Shown piece after piece: positions 45,841-55,143 of a stretch of 64,000 bases of DNA. Below the pieces are notes generated by a model. That model ran no database searches. It saw only the letters and a list, made by a program, of their open reading frames with translations, and had not been told where the DNA came from. Source of the DNA: Bacteroidia bacterium (GTDB taxonomy: Bacteria; Bacteroidota; Bacteroidia; 2-12-FULL-35-15); assembly GCA_030654175.1 (NCBI GenBank), contig JAURXZ010000019.1, forward strand, positions 62,001 through 126,000, read 5' to 3'. The stretch's first letter is position 1; each line of letters starts with the position of its first letter. A program made the position numbers and the translations under genes.

Positions 45841-47388
45841 TTAGTTGGAAATTACAATTTTTTTTGTGATGCGCTCATTCGTTTTTGAATCAAGCACTTC
45901 TACAATATACAATCCGGGAGGAATGCTGCTCACATCTAAAGCAGTATTATCGGTGAATGTTTCGGCCTTTAAAATTGTTTGTCCTGTGATGTTTAAGATA
46001 CGCACTTTGTATTCAGATGTTTTTGAAAGATAAATACTTAATTTATTGGATGCAGGATTTGGATAAACAAATACTTTAGTAAAAGCATTCGCTGAAACCT
46101 TATTAATATTCACAGACAAGAGTGTATCATTTGCCAATAATTCTTCAATATCAATCAATTCATCTCCCGCCTGATAATCGAGCCACATGTATTCGTCAAA
46201 AAGCATTTCATCCCCGGTGCTTGTTCCTGCAACAACTAAAGCAGGGGGACTGTTTGGATTGTTGGGATTATTAGCTGTATTGTCATAAACATGTTTGGAA
46301 AATAATTTATATCCTGCAGGAATTTTTATAAGGTTGGTATATGTGTAATACCCTTGCCACATAAAATCCCAGTTGTTGATACGCACCAATGGAATGGTAT
46401 CTGTGCCAGCATAGGCATAATTCACGATGCTCTTGCAAACCATGTGTGAATGGGGGAATGTAGCAAATATGGAAAGCGGAGCCTGTAATGTTCCGTTATC
46501 CGGGTATTTATCGGTGAACGTAGTAACAGTGTTTGGAAGCATGTATAAGCTCCAGTTTTCCAGCAATTCTTTATTATAAATCGGGCGTATTCCTGTTTCA
46601 CCTTCCGGATAAAAATACATTCGTATTTGTGTACTGTCCAACTGACCTGAACTGCCTGCAGGATAATGGATCTGAAGAATGATATTAGAACCTGCTTTAA
46701 TACGAATGCCTGCTTTTAAAGGTGCCTGTCCGGGGAATACAGTAGGAGCAGCTCCTGGGGCATAACCTCCAATACCAAAATCTCCGGGAAGGCTGAAGCA
46801 TTGTCCTGTTAGATCACTTGCAGCAGTGCCGGTAGTATCAACAAAAACAAGCGCGTGATGGACAATAGGTGCATTACCTGGTATAACTTCATAGGCACGT
46901 AGCACTCTGTCTTGCGTCAGACCGCTGGGAATCGAAAAACAAACATAACTGTCAGTAGAACCTGCATTACTTGGAAATACGGGTGTTCTAAGAACGATGG
47001 TAGGGGTTCCGCTAAGCTGATATTGAGAAGTATATACAGGAGCAGCAGGAGCAAGAGTGGTATCGCCTGGCAGCGCACCGCTGTTTACCCAGCTGATGAT
47101 GGCACTTTTATCAGCTTGAGTGATGGCTCTTTCATGTGAAAAACGTGAGTAGGATGTATCCGGAGACCAGGGAGGCATGTGGCCTTCCTGAACGTGATAA
47201 AGGATAGAAGCTGCAAAAGTTGATGTTTGAGTGTAGGTCATTAATGGCATGGGTGCTCCGCCTCCAACATGGTGACAGGAGGTGCAGTTGTTGTAAAATA
47301 CCTGTGCAACGTCTTTGTAATCAAGTTGGGCTTTCGCTGAAGGGATAAGGATAATTGTGGTAAGGAATAAAATGTAAATTTTTTTCAT
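45841..47388 (-). CDS. Cytochrome c / PHM-like copper monooxygenase with T9SS type A tail (copy 1)
   Basis: This 515-aa exported protein has a signal peptide (MKKIYILFLTTIILIPSAKA), then a c-type heme motif CTSCH at residues 35-39 with GGGAPMP. A region follows that resembles the copper type II ascorbate-dependent monooxygenase (PHM) fold. All six copper-ligand positions of PHM have counterparts: HH in VHHALVF and H in LQIHYP (CuA-like), HxH in TFPHSHMV and Met in DEMLFDEY (CuB-like). The C-terminus is a T9SS type A sorting domain (VYPNPASNKLSIYLSKTSEY ... GLYIVEV, KKIVISN). Oxidative chemistry on the cell surface is inferred; the substrate is unknown. It lies in tandem with a close paralogue upstream (47825-49381). 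Confidence 0.85.
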   Translation of the reverse strand: MKKIYILFLTTIILIPSAKAQLDYKDVAQVFYNNCTSCHHVGGGAPMPLMTYTQTSTFAASILYHVQEGHMPPWSPDTSYSRFSHERAITQADKSAIISWVNSGALPGDTTLAPAAPVYTSQYQLSGTPTIVLRTPVFPSNAGSTDSYVCFSIPSGLTQDRVLRAYEVIPGNAPIVHHALVFVDTTGTAASDLTGQCFSLPGDFGIGGYAPGAAPTVFPGQAPLKAGIRIKAGSNIILQIHYPAGSSGQLDSTQIRMYFYPEGETGIRPIYNKELLENWSLYMLPNTVTTFTDKYPDNGTLQAPLSIFATFPHSHMVCKSIVNYAYAGTDTIPLVRINNWDFMWQGYYTYTNLIKIPAGYKLFSKHVYDNTANNPNNPNSPPALVVAGTSTGDEMLFDEYMWLDYQAGDELIDIEELLANDTLLSVNINKVSANAFTKVFVYPNPASNKLSIYLSKTSEYKVRILNITGQTILKAETFTDNTALDVSSIPPGLYIVEVLDSKTNERITKKIVISN

Positions 47389-47824
47389 GTTTTTAATTTA
47401 AAAATTTATAGAAAATGGAACAAAATTAGCATTGTTCCCTCATTGTTTGTATTGCTTTTAAGAATCTTGCTAAATTATTAAATTACGTTTCAAAACAAAA
47501 TTCTTTCTTTTTGTCTTGAAACAAAAAGAAACAAAAAATTCAAGAAAAGGTCATCGGCTCACACACAGTCCAGCGCAGCCCCCGCTACCTTTTCTGGCCA
47601 GCGCACTGTTCTGAACGAAATTTCTGCACATATAGAATCTTACAAGATACGACCGTTTCAAAAGTGAATTCTTTTCAAAAGTTTAATTCTTTCTTTTTGT
47701 CATTCATCCCTGGGCGAAAGCTCAAGGCCAACTACTCATTAGAGGAATCTTTTAATTGATTAACAAGATGCTTCGACTTCGCTCAGCATGACCCTTATTT
47801 AGGTCATTTTATAATTTTTTAAAA
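47389..47824. other. Intergenic region with interspersed-repeat fragments
   Basis: This 436-base gap lies between the two tandem cytochrome-monooxygenase genes; I see no ORF. It holds an 11-bp inverted repeat (TTTCTTTTTGT 47504-47514 and ACAAAAAGAAA 47521-47531) and a more GC-rich segment (about 47547-47620). It also holds GATGCTTCGACTTCGCTCAG from 47767, with ATGCT/AGCAT arms. The last resembles short interspersed sequences I have seen in other Bacteroidota intergenic regions; that is memory, not a search. Confidence 0.5.
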
Positions 47825-49381
47825 TTAGTCTGTGATCACAATCTTTTTTGTGATGCGATCGTTCGTTTTTGAATCTATCACTTCTACAATATATAAACCT
47901 GCCGGGATACTGCTCACATCCATAGCTGTATTATCGCTGAACGTTTCTGAATTCAGAATACTTTGGCCTGTAATATTTAAAATGCGAACCTTATATTCAG
48001 ATTTTTTTGAAAGATAAATGCTAAGTTTATCCGTTGCAGGATTTGGATAAATAAAAGCATTAATACCACGTGCGGATGCTATTTCATTTACACTTAAAGG
48101 GTTAAGAAGAGGGTCGTTAGCCAATAATTCTTCCACATCAATTAATTCATCACCGGTCTGATATTCCATCCATAGGTAAGCATCAAAAAGCATTTCATTT
48201 GAAGTGCTTGTTCCTGCAATAACTAAAGCAGGAGGGCTGTTTGGATTATGAGGATTGTTGGTTGTATTGTCGTAAACATGTTTGGAAAACAATTTGTATC
48301 CTGCAGGAATTTTCATGAGTTTTGGGTATGTATAATATCCCTGCCACATGAAATCCCATTCATTTATACGCACAAGAGGAATGGTATCGGTACCGGAATA
48401 GGCATAATTTACGATACTTGTGCATACTTTATGTGAATGTGGGAATGTGGCAAACATTGAAATCGGAGCAGGAATTGTTCCACTATTAGGATATACATCA
48501 GTAAATGTAGTAACAGTGTTAGCAGGCATATACAAACTCCAGTTTTGTAATGGAGCTGAATTATAAACGGGACGTATGCCTGTTTCGTTAAGCGGGTAAA
48601 AATACATACGGATCTTTGTGCTGTCTATCATTCCCAAAGTGTTTGGAGGGTAGTGCAACTGAAGTATAATGTTGGAGCCTCCGGGTATGAGTATACCTGC
48701 CTTAAGTGGAAATTCTCCGGGAAAAATAATAGGAGATGCACCGGGAGCATAACCGCCAATACCGATCTCTCCGGGAGCATTGAAGCATTGTCCTGATAGA
48801 TCATCTGCTATTGTTCCGGTAGTATCAACGTTAACGATCACGTGGTGCACAATTTCGGGATTGCCCGGGATAATTTCGTAAGCCCGCAGTATCCTGTCTT
48901 CTGCAAGACCTGTAGGAATGGAAAAACAAACGTAACTGTCAGTTGAACCTGCATTGCTTGCAAAGGTGGGCATCTGTAAGGTGATGGTTGGAGTTCCAAG
49001 AAGTTTGTATTGTGATGTATAAATTGGAGCAGCAGGTGCAAGAGTAGTATCACCAGCGAGTGCACCACTGTTTACCCAACTTAGTATGTCATTTTTTTCA
49101 GCTTGTGTAATGGTGCGCTCATCCATAAAACGGGAGTAGGTGGTATCGGGTGACCAGGGCGGCATATGGCCTTCCTGCACGTGATACAGAATAGAAGCCG
49201 CAAACGTGGATGTTTGACTGAAGTTCATTAAAGGCATTGGAGCCCCTCCACCAGTATGATGACAAGAGGTACAATTGTTAAAGAATATCTGAGCAACATC
49301 CTTGTATACAAGCTGTGCTTTGGCTGAATAACTAAATACAATTACTGTCAGCATCAAAAAAACAATGTAAAGTTTTTTCAT
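47825..49381 (-). CDS. Cytochrome c / PHM-like copper monooxygenase with T9SS type A tail (copy 2)
   Basis: This 518-aa protein is a paralogue of the protein at 45841-47388 over its whole length. The signal peptide is MKKLYIVFLMLTVIVFSYSAKA. The heme motif CTSCH is at residues 37-41, followed by GGGAPMP. PHM-like copper ligands are HH in VHHVIVNV, H in LQLHYP, HxH in TFPHSHKV and Met in NEMLFDAY. The type A sorting tail is IYPNPATDKLSIYLSKKSEY ... KKIVITD. Both copies keep every predicted metal ligand, so both are probably active. The 436-nt gap between them argues for separate promoters. A surface redox enzyme is inferred; the substrate is unknown. Confidence 0.85.
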   Translation of the reverse strand: MKKLYIVFLMLTVIVFSYSAKAQLVYKDVAQIFFNNCTSCHHTGGGAPMPLMNFSQTSTFAASILYHVQEGHMPPWSPDTTYSRFMDERTITQAEKNDILSWVNSGALAGDTTLAPAAPIYTSQYKLLGTPTITLQMPTFASNAGSTDSYVCFSIPTGLAEDRILRAYEIIPGNPEIVHHVIVNVDTTGTIADDLSGQCFNAPGEIGIGGYAPGASPIIFPGEFPLKAGILIPGGSNIILQLHYPPNTLGMIDSTKIRMYFYPLNETGIRPVYNSAPLQNWSLYMPANTVTTFTDVYPNSGTIPAPISMFATFPHSHKVCTSIVNYAYSGTDTIPLVRINEWDFMWQGYYTYPKLMKIPAGYKLFSKHVYDNTTNNPHNPNSPPALVIAGTSTSNEMLFDAYLWMEYQTGDELIDVEELLANDPLLNPLSVNEIASARGINAFIYPNPATDKLSIYLSKKSEYKVRILNITGQSILNSETFSDNTAMDVSSIPAGLYIVEVIDSKTNDRITKKIVITD

Positions 49382-49933
49382 ATTTTTTTATTTAAAAATT
49401 TAAGAAAATGAAGCAGAAATAAGCATAACAAAAGTTGATTAAAACCTATATTGAAAGCAAGGCATTCAATACAAAATAAAACAGAGTTAGGGTTATTTGT
49501 TTGCTAATGTAGAATAAAAAAAATAAAAAAGAAAACAAATCATTGTTTTTTTTGAAAAAAAAGACTATCGATTAAGGGGCGCTCAAAAAGTGCTACTTAA
49601 TTATAACCACATAGATTCATAGTTTAAAAGTATAAGAAGTTTAAAAAAAAGGTACAGATAGTTTTTTTCTTCGCCTTTGGGGAAGAAACTATGAAAAGCT
49701 ATCACACTTTTTCTCTGTAATTTTAATTCCTATGTCCCTATGTTGTTAATTTTGAAGGATGGGTTTATAGCTAGAACGGCAAAATAGTTTGCATTTATTT
49801 TACAAATTTATTCTGTATTCAATTAATAGCAATGTTTTTAACTTATTGAGGAAACTCTAATTAATAGCATTTAGTTAAGATGCCATCGAAGATTATGGGC
49901 TGAATTTTTTCTTAAGAAAACGACTTTGATCGA
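49382..49933. other. AT-rich intergenic region
   Basis: 552 bases without a supported gene. It contains an imperfect hairpin (ATAGTTTTTTTCTTC about 49658-49672 with GAAGAAACTAT about 49682-49692) that could act as a terminator for ribE on the minus strand or be a repeat remnant. Nothing else was recognised. Confidence 0.45.
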
Positions 49934-50539
49934 TCAGTTCCTGAGTTCAGAAAGTTGATTAGCCATAAGTTTGCCAATGTATTTCCCTAAAATATCAAAT
50001 TCGAGGTTTACAACTGTTCCGGACCGGATCTCTTTAAAATTGGTGTGTTCAAAAGTATAGGGTATGATACAAACTGAAAAAGAGTTGATCTTTGAATCTA
50101 CAACTGTTAAACTCACGCCATTGACGCAAACTGAACCTTTTTCGACCGTTATATTATTTAGGGAGGCATCGTATTCAAAAGTAAAGGTCCAGCTTCCCTG
50201 GGTCTCTATTACATTTTTGCAAACGGCTGTTTGATCCACATGTCCTTGTACAATATGACCATCAAGCCTGTCGCCAAGTTTCATGCAACGCTCTAAATTT
50301 ACACGATCGCCAATTTTCAGGAAACCCAAATTCGTTTTTTGGAGTGTTTCGGCAATGGCAGTAACTGTGTATTCATCATTTTTGATGTCCACCACAGTAA
50401 GGCATACCCCATTGTGAGCAATACTTTGATCAATTTTAAGTTCGGATGTAAAACCTGACCGTATAGTGATGTGAAGGTTGCTTTGGTCTTTGCGTAATGC
50501 AATTGCTTCACCTAAGCGTTCTATAATTCCTGAAAACAT
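49934..50539 (-). CDS. ribE: Riboflavin synthase, alpha subunit
   Basis: This cytoplasmic enzyme dismutates two 6,7-dimethyl-8-ribityllumazine molecules into riboflavin and a pyrimidinedione that is recycled. At 201 aa it has the usual length, and it shows the family's internal duplication: the N-terminal barrel starts MFSGIIERLG (normally MFTGII) and has HNGVCLTVVD; the second barrel has GHIVQGHVDQT, GSVCVNGVSLTVVD and the C-terminal NLEFDILGKYI. The last helix drives trimerisation in known structures. No FMN riboswitch is visible upstream. It lies 85 nt downstream of the minus-strand CHU_C gene, with no functional link. Confidence 0.96.
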   Translation of the reverse strand: MFSGIIERLGEAIALRKDQSNLHITIRSGFTSELKIDQSIAHNGVCLTVVDIKNDEYTVTAIAETLQKTNLGFLKIGDRVNLERCMKLGDRLDGHIVQGHVDQTAVCKNVIETQGSWTFTFEYDASLNNITVEKGSVCVNGVSLTVVDSKINSFSVCIIPYTFEHTNFKEIRSGTVVNLEFDILGKYIGKLMANQLSELRN

Positions 50540-50624
50540 AAAAATTTTAATTTGATAATTTGATAATTTAACAATTTGAAAATTAATTTATCCATTTTCA
50601 AAATTAACATATTTTCAAATTAAA

Positions 50625-53318
50625 TTAATTGCTCGGTGAATTTTTTTCCTTGATGAGTTGAATAAAACCGTTCAACGTACGGGCTTTAATTCCATCAAAT
50701 CGTATTTCGTTAACGAGGCATACATAAAAGTAAGTTCCGTTGGAACAAGGCATTTTGGTGCTTTTGTTTTTGCCGTCCCATAAAATGGCAGGGTCTGTGG
50801 TTTCAAACATCAATAAGCCCCATCGGTCGTATACTTTAAGATCAATATCCTTTACATACCGATAAGGCAATGGGATAAAAATATCGTTTTGTCCATCCCC
50901 GTTAGGTGTAAATACATTTGGTAATTCGTAAACCGGGCAATTATCTACACATAAATTAGTAACAACCGGGCTTTCATTACCTGTAGAATCAACGGCTGTA
51001 ACTGAATAGCAGCCTGCAACAGATGGGACGCCTTCAAACAAATAGGTATGTGTAAAGGTAGTTGTATTCAGATCTGTTGAAGTGTATATCAATTCGGGTG
51101 TGCCATCCTGGGTTGGTGAAAAATATATATTATACTTTGCCGCGTCTGTACTGCAATAGGTGTTTGGGTTTGTCCATGAAACCACATTTTGAAAAAGATC
51201 ACAATCATTGGCTATTGTGAAATTCGGCTGGCAAGGCGGTACCATGTCGACCGGTTGATCACATTTTATTTGTGAACTGTTGTATAAAGGGCGTGGCAAT
51301 GCATTATCGGAATATTGCCCCACACTTACTATTTTGTAGCAGTAGTTAATACCATTCACCAATCCGGTATCAATATAAGATGGAATAATTGAGGTATCAA
51401 TTTTTACAAAGGTGGATGATCCAACAGGTATTGCGCGGTAAATATCATATCGATAGTTGGTCCATGGTACAAACTCCTGCCATGATAAATTAATTTTTTT
51501 ATCGGCCGGGACTGTTTTTAGAAGTACTGACGAGGCGGTACTTGTAGAGCCTAAAAACAGGTTGTTGGAATAAAAATCAACACGGTAAGTAAACGCTGAA
51601 TCCTGTGTATTTAATCCGGTACTGATAAAACTTGAATCTGTTAACTGGTAAAAAGTAGGTTGGATATAACTTGCTACCTGCGCGAATGCTGAACTTGCGG
51701 GGTTAAATCCCTGTGCCTGCATTAGGCGGTATTCGTAAGGAGGAGGATTGCCAATGGTATCCAGATTTGTTGAGGTGCCCAATGGCTTCACCCAACGTAT
51801 CAAAATGCTATCATTTGTGCCGGTACTGATCACACTTACATTGGTGATGATCGGTACATCACGAACTAATTGCGCACAACTGTTTTGGGAGGCATAACTT
51901 TCGGATCCATCAGAATAGTAGGCTATCACCACGTAGGAATAATCAACACCGTTTATTAAACCTTGTCCGCTATTATTGTCAGTAAATGCAGTAATTGAAG
52001 GGGGAGTAGAGCCAATTAAGGTATAGCCGGTATAAGCGGGAACTCCTGTTTCGCAGGCATCCGGTATCCAGGGGTCGCAATTATCTTTCCTGTAAATTTT
52101 ATAACCAAGTAATGGATTGCTGCCTAGTGTATCGTTGCATGGTGCAGTGGTCCAATTAAGAAGCATGCTGGATCCGCTTGGTGCAGCAGTTAAGCCGGTG
52201 GGTGCAGGAGCAATAACCCTTATAAAAACAGATTCAAAATCTACCAGTGGGGTGGTGGGGTTGCTGTCGGTAGCTTTAAAAGTAACCAGGTAAGGTAATA
52301 GCTGAACCTGTGCACAGTTTGGATTCCAGTTGAACTGACCGGTTACAGGACTTAAAGATGGAGTAGATGAAAATGTTGCAGCAGGGTTCACCTGGAAAGG
52401 ACCACCCGTAGCATTTAATGTAACTATATTTGATTCTGCATCAGTAGCTGTAACTGTGAAATTTAAATTAGTGCCGGCTGCAATACAGGTATCATTGATG
52501 TTTTCAATTTTTGGGCCTGTGTTGGTACAAGCCGCTACATCAATTTGCATATCACGTAATATCGACCCAACATAATAGTATTGGTTATTGTAGGGGGATC
52601 TGCGGTATTCTTTAATTAAAATGGCGATATTATACTGGCAAACCATAGTAGGGGTACACCAAACAAGATCACCTTTAACGGGGTCAATAGAGCTCTCCGA
52701 CATGTTGGGTGGAAAGGAATACCCGAAGATAGCCTGTCCGTTGGCATAACAAGTGGTTAAGCTGTAATATAAACTATCTCCATCTGCATCAAAAGCTCCG
52801 GGATTGTGTTCAAAACATTCACCGGTACATGCTTCATCAATTGGAGGGTTAAGCAGGGTAGGAGAGCTGTTTAAGCCTAACCATGGATTGATCACTAATT
52901 CGGTACGAAGGAAAAACGATTGATCAACTGATTGAGGAATGTTACAAATTCCGGCATTACGGTTGGGATCCTCCATGGAGATGATGTAATTTCCATCTCC
53001 GGGGTAAGTATGAATTATTTCGTAAATGTTTTTTTTGGTAAAGGTAACAATGGATTGTCCGTCAGCCGTATTGCATAAAAGAGAAGGTCCATTAACCCTG
53101 GGCGCAATGGCGCTGTCGGCATCACCAAAACGTACTAATAAATCGCAACGGTCAGCCTGAGTTGTAAGGGGGTTGGTGTTGGTATAGGTAGTTACAATGA
53201 TCTTATAAGTTCTTCCCGATATATGCTGATAGGTGATCTCCCCCGCCCGATTATGCGTTGCAAATGAATTGCTTATGCTAACAAGCAATATAAAAATTAA
53301 CAGGAGATTCTTTTTCAT
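50625..53318 (-). CDS. T9SS type B (CHU_C) protein with FN3-like domains
   Basis: This 897-aa exported protein has a signal peptide (MKKNLLLIFILLVSISNSFA). The N-terminal region begins THNRAGEITYQHI and contains FEHNPGAFDADGDSLYYSL; it is a conserved start in many Bacteroidota gliding-associated C-terminal domain proteins. A cadherin- or Ig-like domain follows at about residues 265-370, then about four fibronectin III-like domains (about 375-800). The CHU_C domain is at about 805-890 (LPNVFTPNGDGQNDIF, VYDRWGLLMF). It is exported by T9SS and surface located. Its architecture is unrelated to the four giants apart from the sorting domain. Function is unknown; adhesion is inferred. Confidence 0.9.
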   Translation of the reverse strand: MKKNLLLIFILLVSISNSFATHNRAGEITYQHISGRTYKIIVTTYTNTNPLTTQADRCDLLVRFGDADSAIAPRVNGPSLLCNTADGQSIVTFTKKNIYEIIHTYPGDGNYIISMEDPNRNAGICNIPQSVDQSFFLRTELVINPWLGLNSSPTLLNPPIDEACTGECFEHNPGAFDADGDSLYYSLTTCYANGQAIFGYSFPPNMSESSIDPVKGDLVWCTPTMVCQYNIAILIKEYRRSPYNNQYYYVGSILRDMQIDVAACTNTGPKIENINDTCIAAGTNLNFTVTATDAESNIVTLNATGGPFQVNPAATFSSTPSLSPVTGQFNWNPNCAQVQLLPYLVTFKATDSNPTTPLVDFESVFIRVIAPAPTGLTAAPSGSSMLLNWTTAPCNDTLGSNPLLGYKIYRKDNCDPWIPDACETGVPAYTGYTLIGSTPPSITAFTDNNSGQGLINGVDYSYVVIAYYSDGSESYASQNSCAQLVRDVPIITNVSVISTGTNDSILIRWVKPLGTSTNLDTIGNPPPYEYRLMQAQGFNPASSAFAQVASYIQPTFYQLTDSSFISTGLNTQDSAFTYRVDFYSNNLFLGSTSTASSVLLKTVPADKKINLSWQEFVPWTNYRYDIYRAIPVGSSTFVKIDTSIIPSYIDTGLVNGINYCYKIVSVGQYSDNALPRPLYNSSQIKCDQPVDMVPPCQPNFTIANDCDLFQNVVSWTNPNTYCSTDAAKYNIYFSPTQDGTPELIYTSTDLNTTTFTHTYLFEGVPSVAGCYSVTAVDSTGNESPVVTNLCVDNCPVYELPNVFTPNGDGQNDIFIPLPYRYVKDIDLKVYDRWGLLMFETTDPAILWDGKNKSTKMPCSNGTYFYVCLVNEIRFDGIKARTLNGFIQLIKEKNSPSN

Positions 53319-53652
53319 TGACTAAATACTATTGACCTTAAACAAAACTCTAAATTACTAATTTTATTTTAAAAATCCTAAATTATATATTTCCTTGACT
53401 TTGGAAAAAACAGTGCCAAAAAAAGGTCCAAATTCGAGGTTTTTTGTCCTCGATCATTTATCGATAGGAGTATTTTACCCGAGCTGATTTATTCAGTTAA
53501 ATTTTATTCCTTCTATAACCATAGTTTGACGATAGAAAAATCTATGCCATCGAAAATCCAAAAACATCGCTTTTTGACCATAGTATATTTGCTACAGTAA
53601 AACAGGTAAATAAAAGTTTAATCAATTAAAAAATCAGTAAAAAACAGAAAAA
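53319..53652. other. Divergent intergenic region
   Basis: 334 AT-rich bases lie between the minus-strand CHU_C gene and the plus-strand DUF892 gene. They must contain both promoters, but I cannot assign elements with confidence, and no TGAT-N4-ATCA palindrome is present. Confidence 0.45.
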
Positions 53653-54213
53653 ATGAAAATGACATCAAATAAAACTGCCGGAAAAACTCAGGGACATTCC
53701 GAGGTATACGGCACAGAAGAATCGAAACTAATGGAATTGTTCGAAGAGCAATTAAAAGACATGTATTGGGTTGAAAAAGCATTGGTAAAAGCTATTCCTA
53801 AAATACTAAAAAATGTAAGTTCAGAAGAATTAGTAGATGTGATTCAAGACCACCTGGATGAAACCGAATCAGAAGTGGGGAAAGTTGAAAGGGTATTTCA
53901 ATCTTTCGGTAAAAAAGCTGTTGCAACAAAATGTGACGCAATGGAAGGGTTAATAAAAGAAGCAGAAGAACTAATGAAATCGTCTGATAAAGGTGCAATG
54001 CGTGATGCCGCAATTATTGCTGCCATACAAAAGATAGAGCATTATGAAATAGCTACTTATGGTACGTTAAGGTCATTTGCACGAACTTTAGGTTTAACAG
54101 AAGCTGCCAGTTTATTGGAAGGGATCTTAAAAGAAGAGAAGGATGCTGATGAAAAATTAACAGAGATCGCAGTATCAACTGTTAATGTTAGCGCAATGAG
54201 TGAAGTGGAGTAA
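53653..54213 (+). CDS. Ferritin-like DUF892 (YciE/YciF family) stress protein
   Basis: This 186-aa cytoplasmic protein has the YciF pattern: LMELFEEQLKDMYWVEKAL, then AIPKI, HLDETESEVGKVERVFQSFG, CDAMEGLIKEAEEL, DAAIIAAIQKIEHYEIATYG and EEKDADEKLTEIA. The Glu/His residues in ELFEEQLKDMYWVEK, HLDETESEVG, KIEHYEIATYG and EEKDADEKL are the expected four-helix-bundle metal ligands. Members are stress-induced, with structural resemblance to ferritins and rubrerythrins; the physiological role is unclear. It is followed by a strong inverted repeat, then the DUF4142 gene. It belongs to the stress neighbourhood that runs to the window end. Confidence 0.93.
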   Translation: MKMTSNKTAGKTQGHSEVYGTEESKLMELFEEQLKDMYWVEKALVKAIPKILKNVSSEELVDVIQDHLDETESEVGKVERVFQSFGKKAVATKCDAMEGLIKEAEELMKSSDKGAMRDAAIIAAIQKIEHYEIATYGTLRSFARTLGLTEAASLLEGILKEEKDADEKLTEIAVSTVNVSAMSEVE

Positions 54214-54243
54214 TTAATTTGTGATTCAAGTATATCACCATAT

Positions 54244-54311
54244 TTTTTTCTCCCGTGTTTTGTAAAATTCGACTGTGAATTTTACAAAACTTAGAATAGC
54301 AGGAGAAAAAA
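54244..54311 (+). terminator. Terminator-like inverted repeats after the DUF892 gene
   Basis: There is a perfect 14-bp stem: 54257-54270 (GTTTTGTAAAATTC) pairs with 54277-54290, loop GACTGT. It is flanked by a second pair, TTTTTTCTCC (54244-54253) and GGAGAAAAAA (54302-54311), that can extend the structure. It lies 30 nt after the stop codon. Confidence 0.6.
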
Positions 54312-54434
54312 CATTTTTGATTCAAATTCTGAAGTTTATGCAATGCATTGTGATTCAATAGTTTTAGAGTTTGTTTTCAAATATTAATTAAAAACTGTCA
54401 CGCAATTTTAAATTAAAATTAAAAACCAAAAATC

Positions 54435-55013
54435 ATGAAAACTAAAAAAGTAAATGTTCTAATAACTGTATGTATGTTTTCTGCAGCGGTATTTACAACA
54501 GCTTTTGCTCAAAAAGACAGCAAAAAAGTAGCAATTAAAGAAAACGAAGAAAAGTTTGAAGATACAAAACTGGAAAAAGATGCAAAGTTTGTTGTAGAGG
54601 CATGCGATGCAGGAACGTTCCAGATCATGGCAAGTGAGCTTGCTAAAAGGAAGTCTTCAACACAAATGGTAAAGGATCTGGCAGATAAGTTGATCAAAGA
54701 TCATAGTCAATTTAATGTTGAATTAAAAAGCGTAGCGAAGGAGAGAAACATCACTATTTCTGAAAAGCTAAGTTTAAAATACCAACGGAAATTCGATAAT
54801 CTGAATGAAGAAACTGAAGATTTCGATCGTGTTTATACAAGGGTAATAGTAAATGATCATAAAGAAATGATCGATTTGTATGAAAAGGAAGCTGAAAAAG
54901 GTGAAGTTGCAGAAATAAAATCATGGGCTTCTAAAAAGGTCTCGACCTTAAAACAGCATTTGGAAATGGCTGAAAATGTCAGAGATAGTGTTAGAGAAGT
55001 TTCTGTAAAATAA
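54435..55013 (+). CDS. DUF4142 ferritin-like exported protein
   Basis: This 192-aa protein has a signal peptide (MKTKKVNVLITVCMFSAAVFTTAFAQ). The mature part matches the DUF4142 family: KFVVEACDAGTFQIMASELA, MVKDLADKLIKDHSQFNVELKSVA, LNEETEDFDRVYTRVIVNDHKEMIDLYE and KKVSTLKQHLEMAE. The fold is a ferritin-like helical bundle in the periplasm, and its HxQ/DHxE residues suggest metal binding. Family members often occur with YciF, BON and Hsp20 stress genes, as here. It ends in a strong bidirectional terminator shared with the convergent BON gene. Confidence 0.92.
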   Translation: MKTKKVNVLITVCMFSAAVFTTAFAQKDSKKVAIKENEEKFEDTKLEKDAKFVVEACDAGTFQIMASELAKRKSSTQMVKDLADKLIKDHSQFNVELKSVAKERNITISEKLSLKYQRKFDNLNEETEDFDRVYTRVIVNDHKEMIDLYEKEAEKGEVAEIKSWASKKVSTLKQHLEMAENVRDSVREVSVK

Positions 55014-55056
55014 CACGTAAAAAAGATCCGTTGTCAGTTATTAAGTGATGTTGATA

Positions 55057-55104
55057 ATTGAAAATAAAAAAGGTAGCCGAAAGGCTACCTTTTTTATTTT
55101 CAAT
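55057..55104. terminator. Strong bidirectional intrinsic terminator
   Basis: There is a perfect 22-bp stem (55057-55078 with 55083-55104) and a GAAA tetraloop. GGTAGCC/GGCTACC forms the GC-rich core, with A-tracts and T-tracts on both sides. It lies between convergent DUF4142 and BON genes and serves both strands. Confidence 0.95.
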
Positions 55105-55143
55105 TTATCAGTTCTGAATCAGAAATGATTTTGAACCAGTCAA

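Noticed and set aside
50540-50624. FMN riboswitch upstream of ribE
   Set aside because: The region is AT-only filler with none of the conserved RFN-element sequences.
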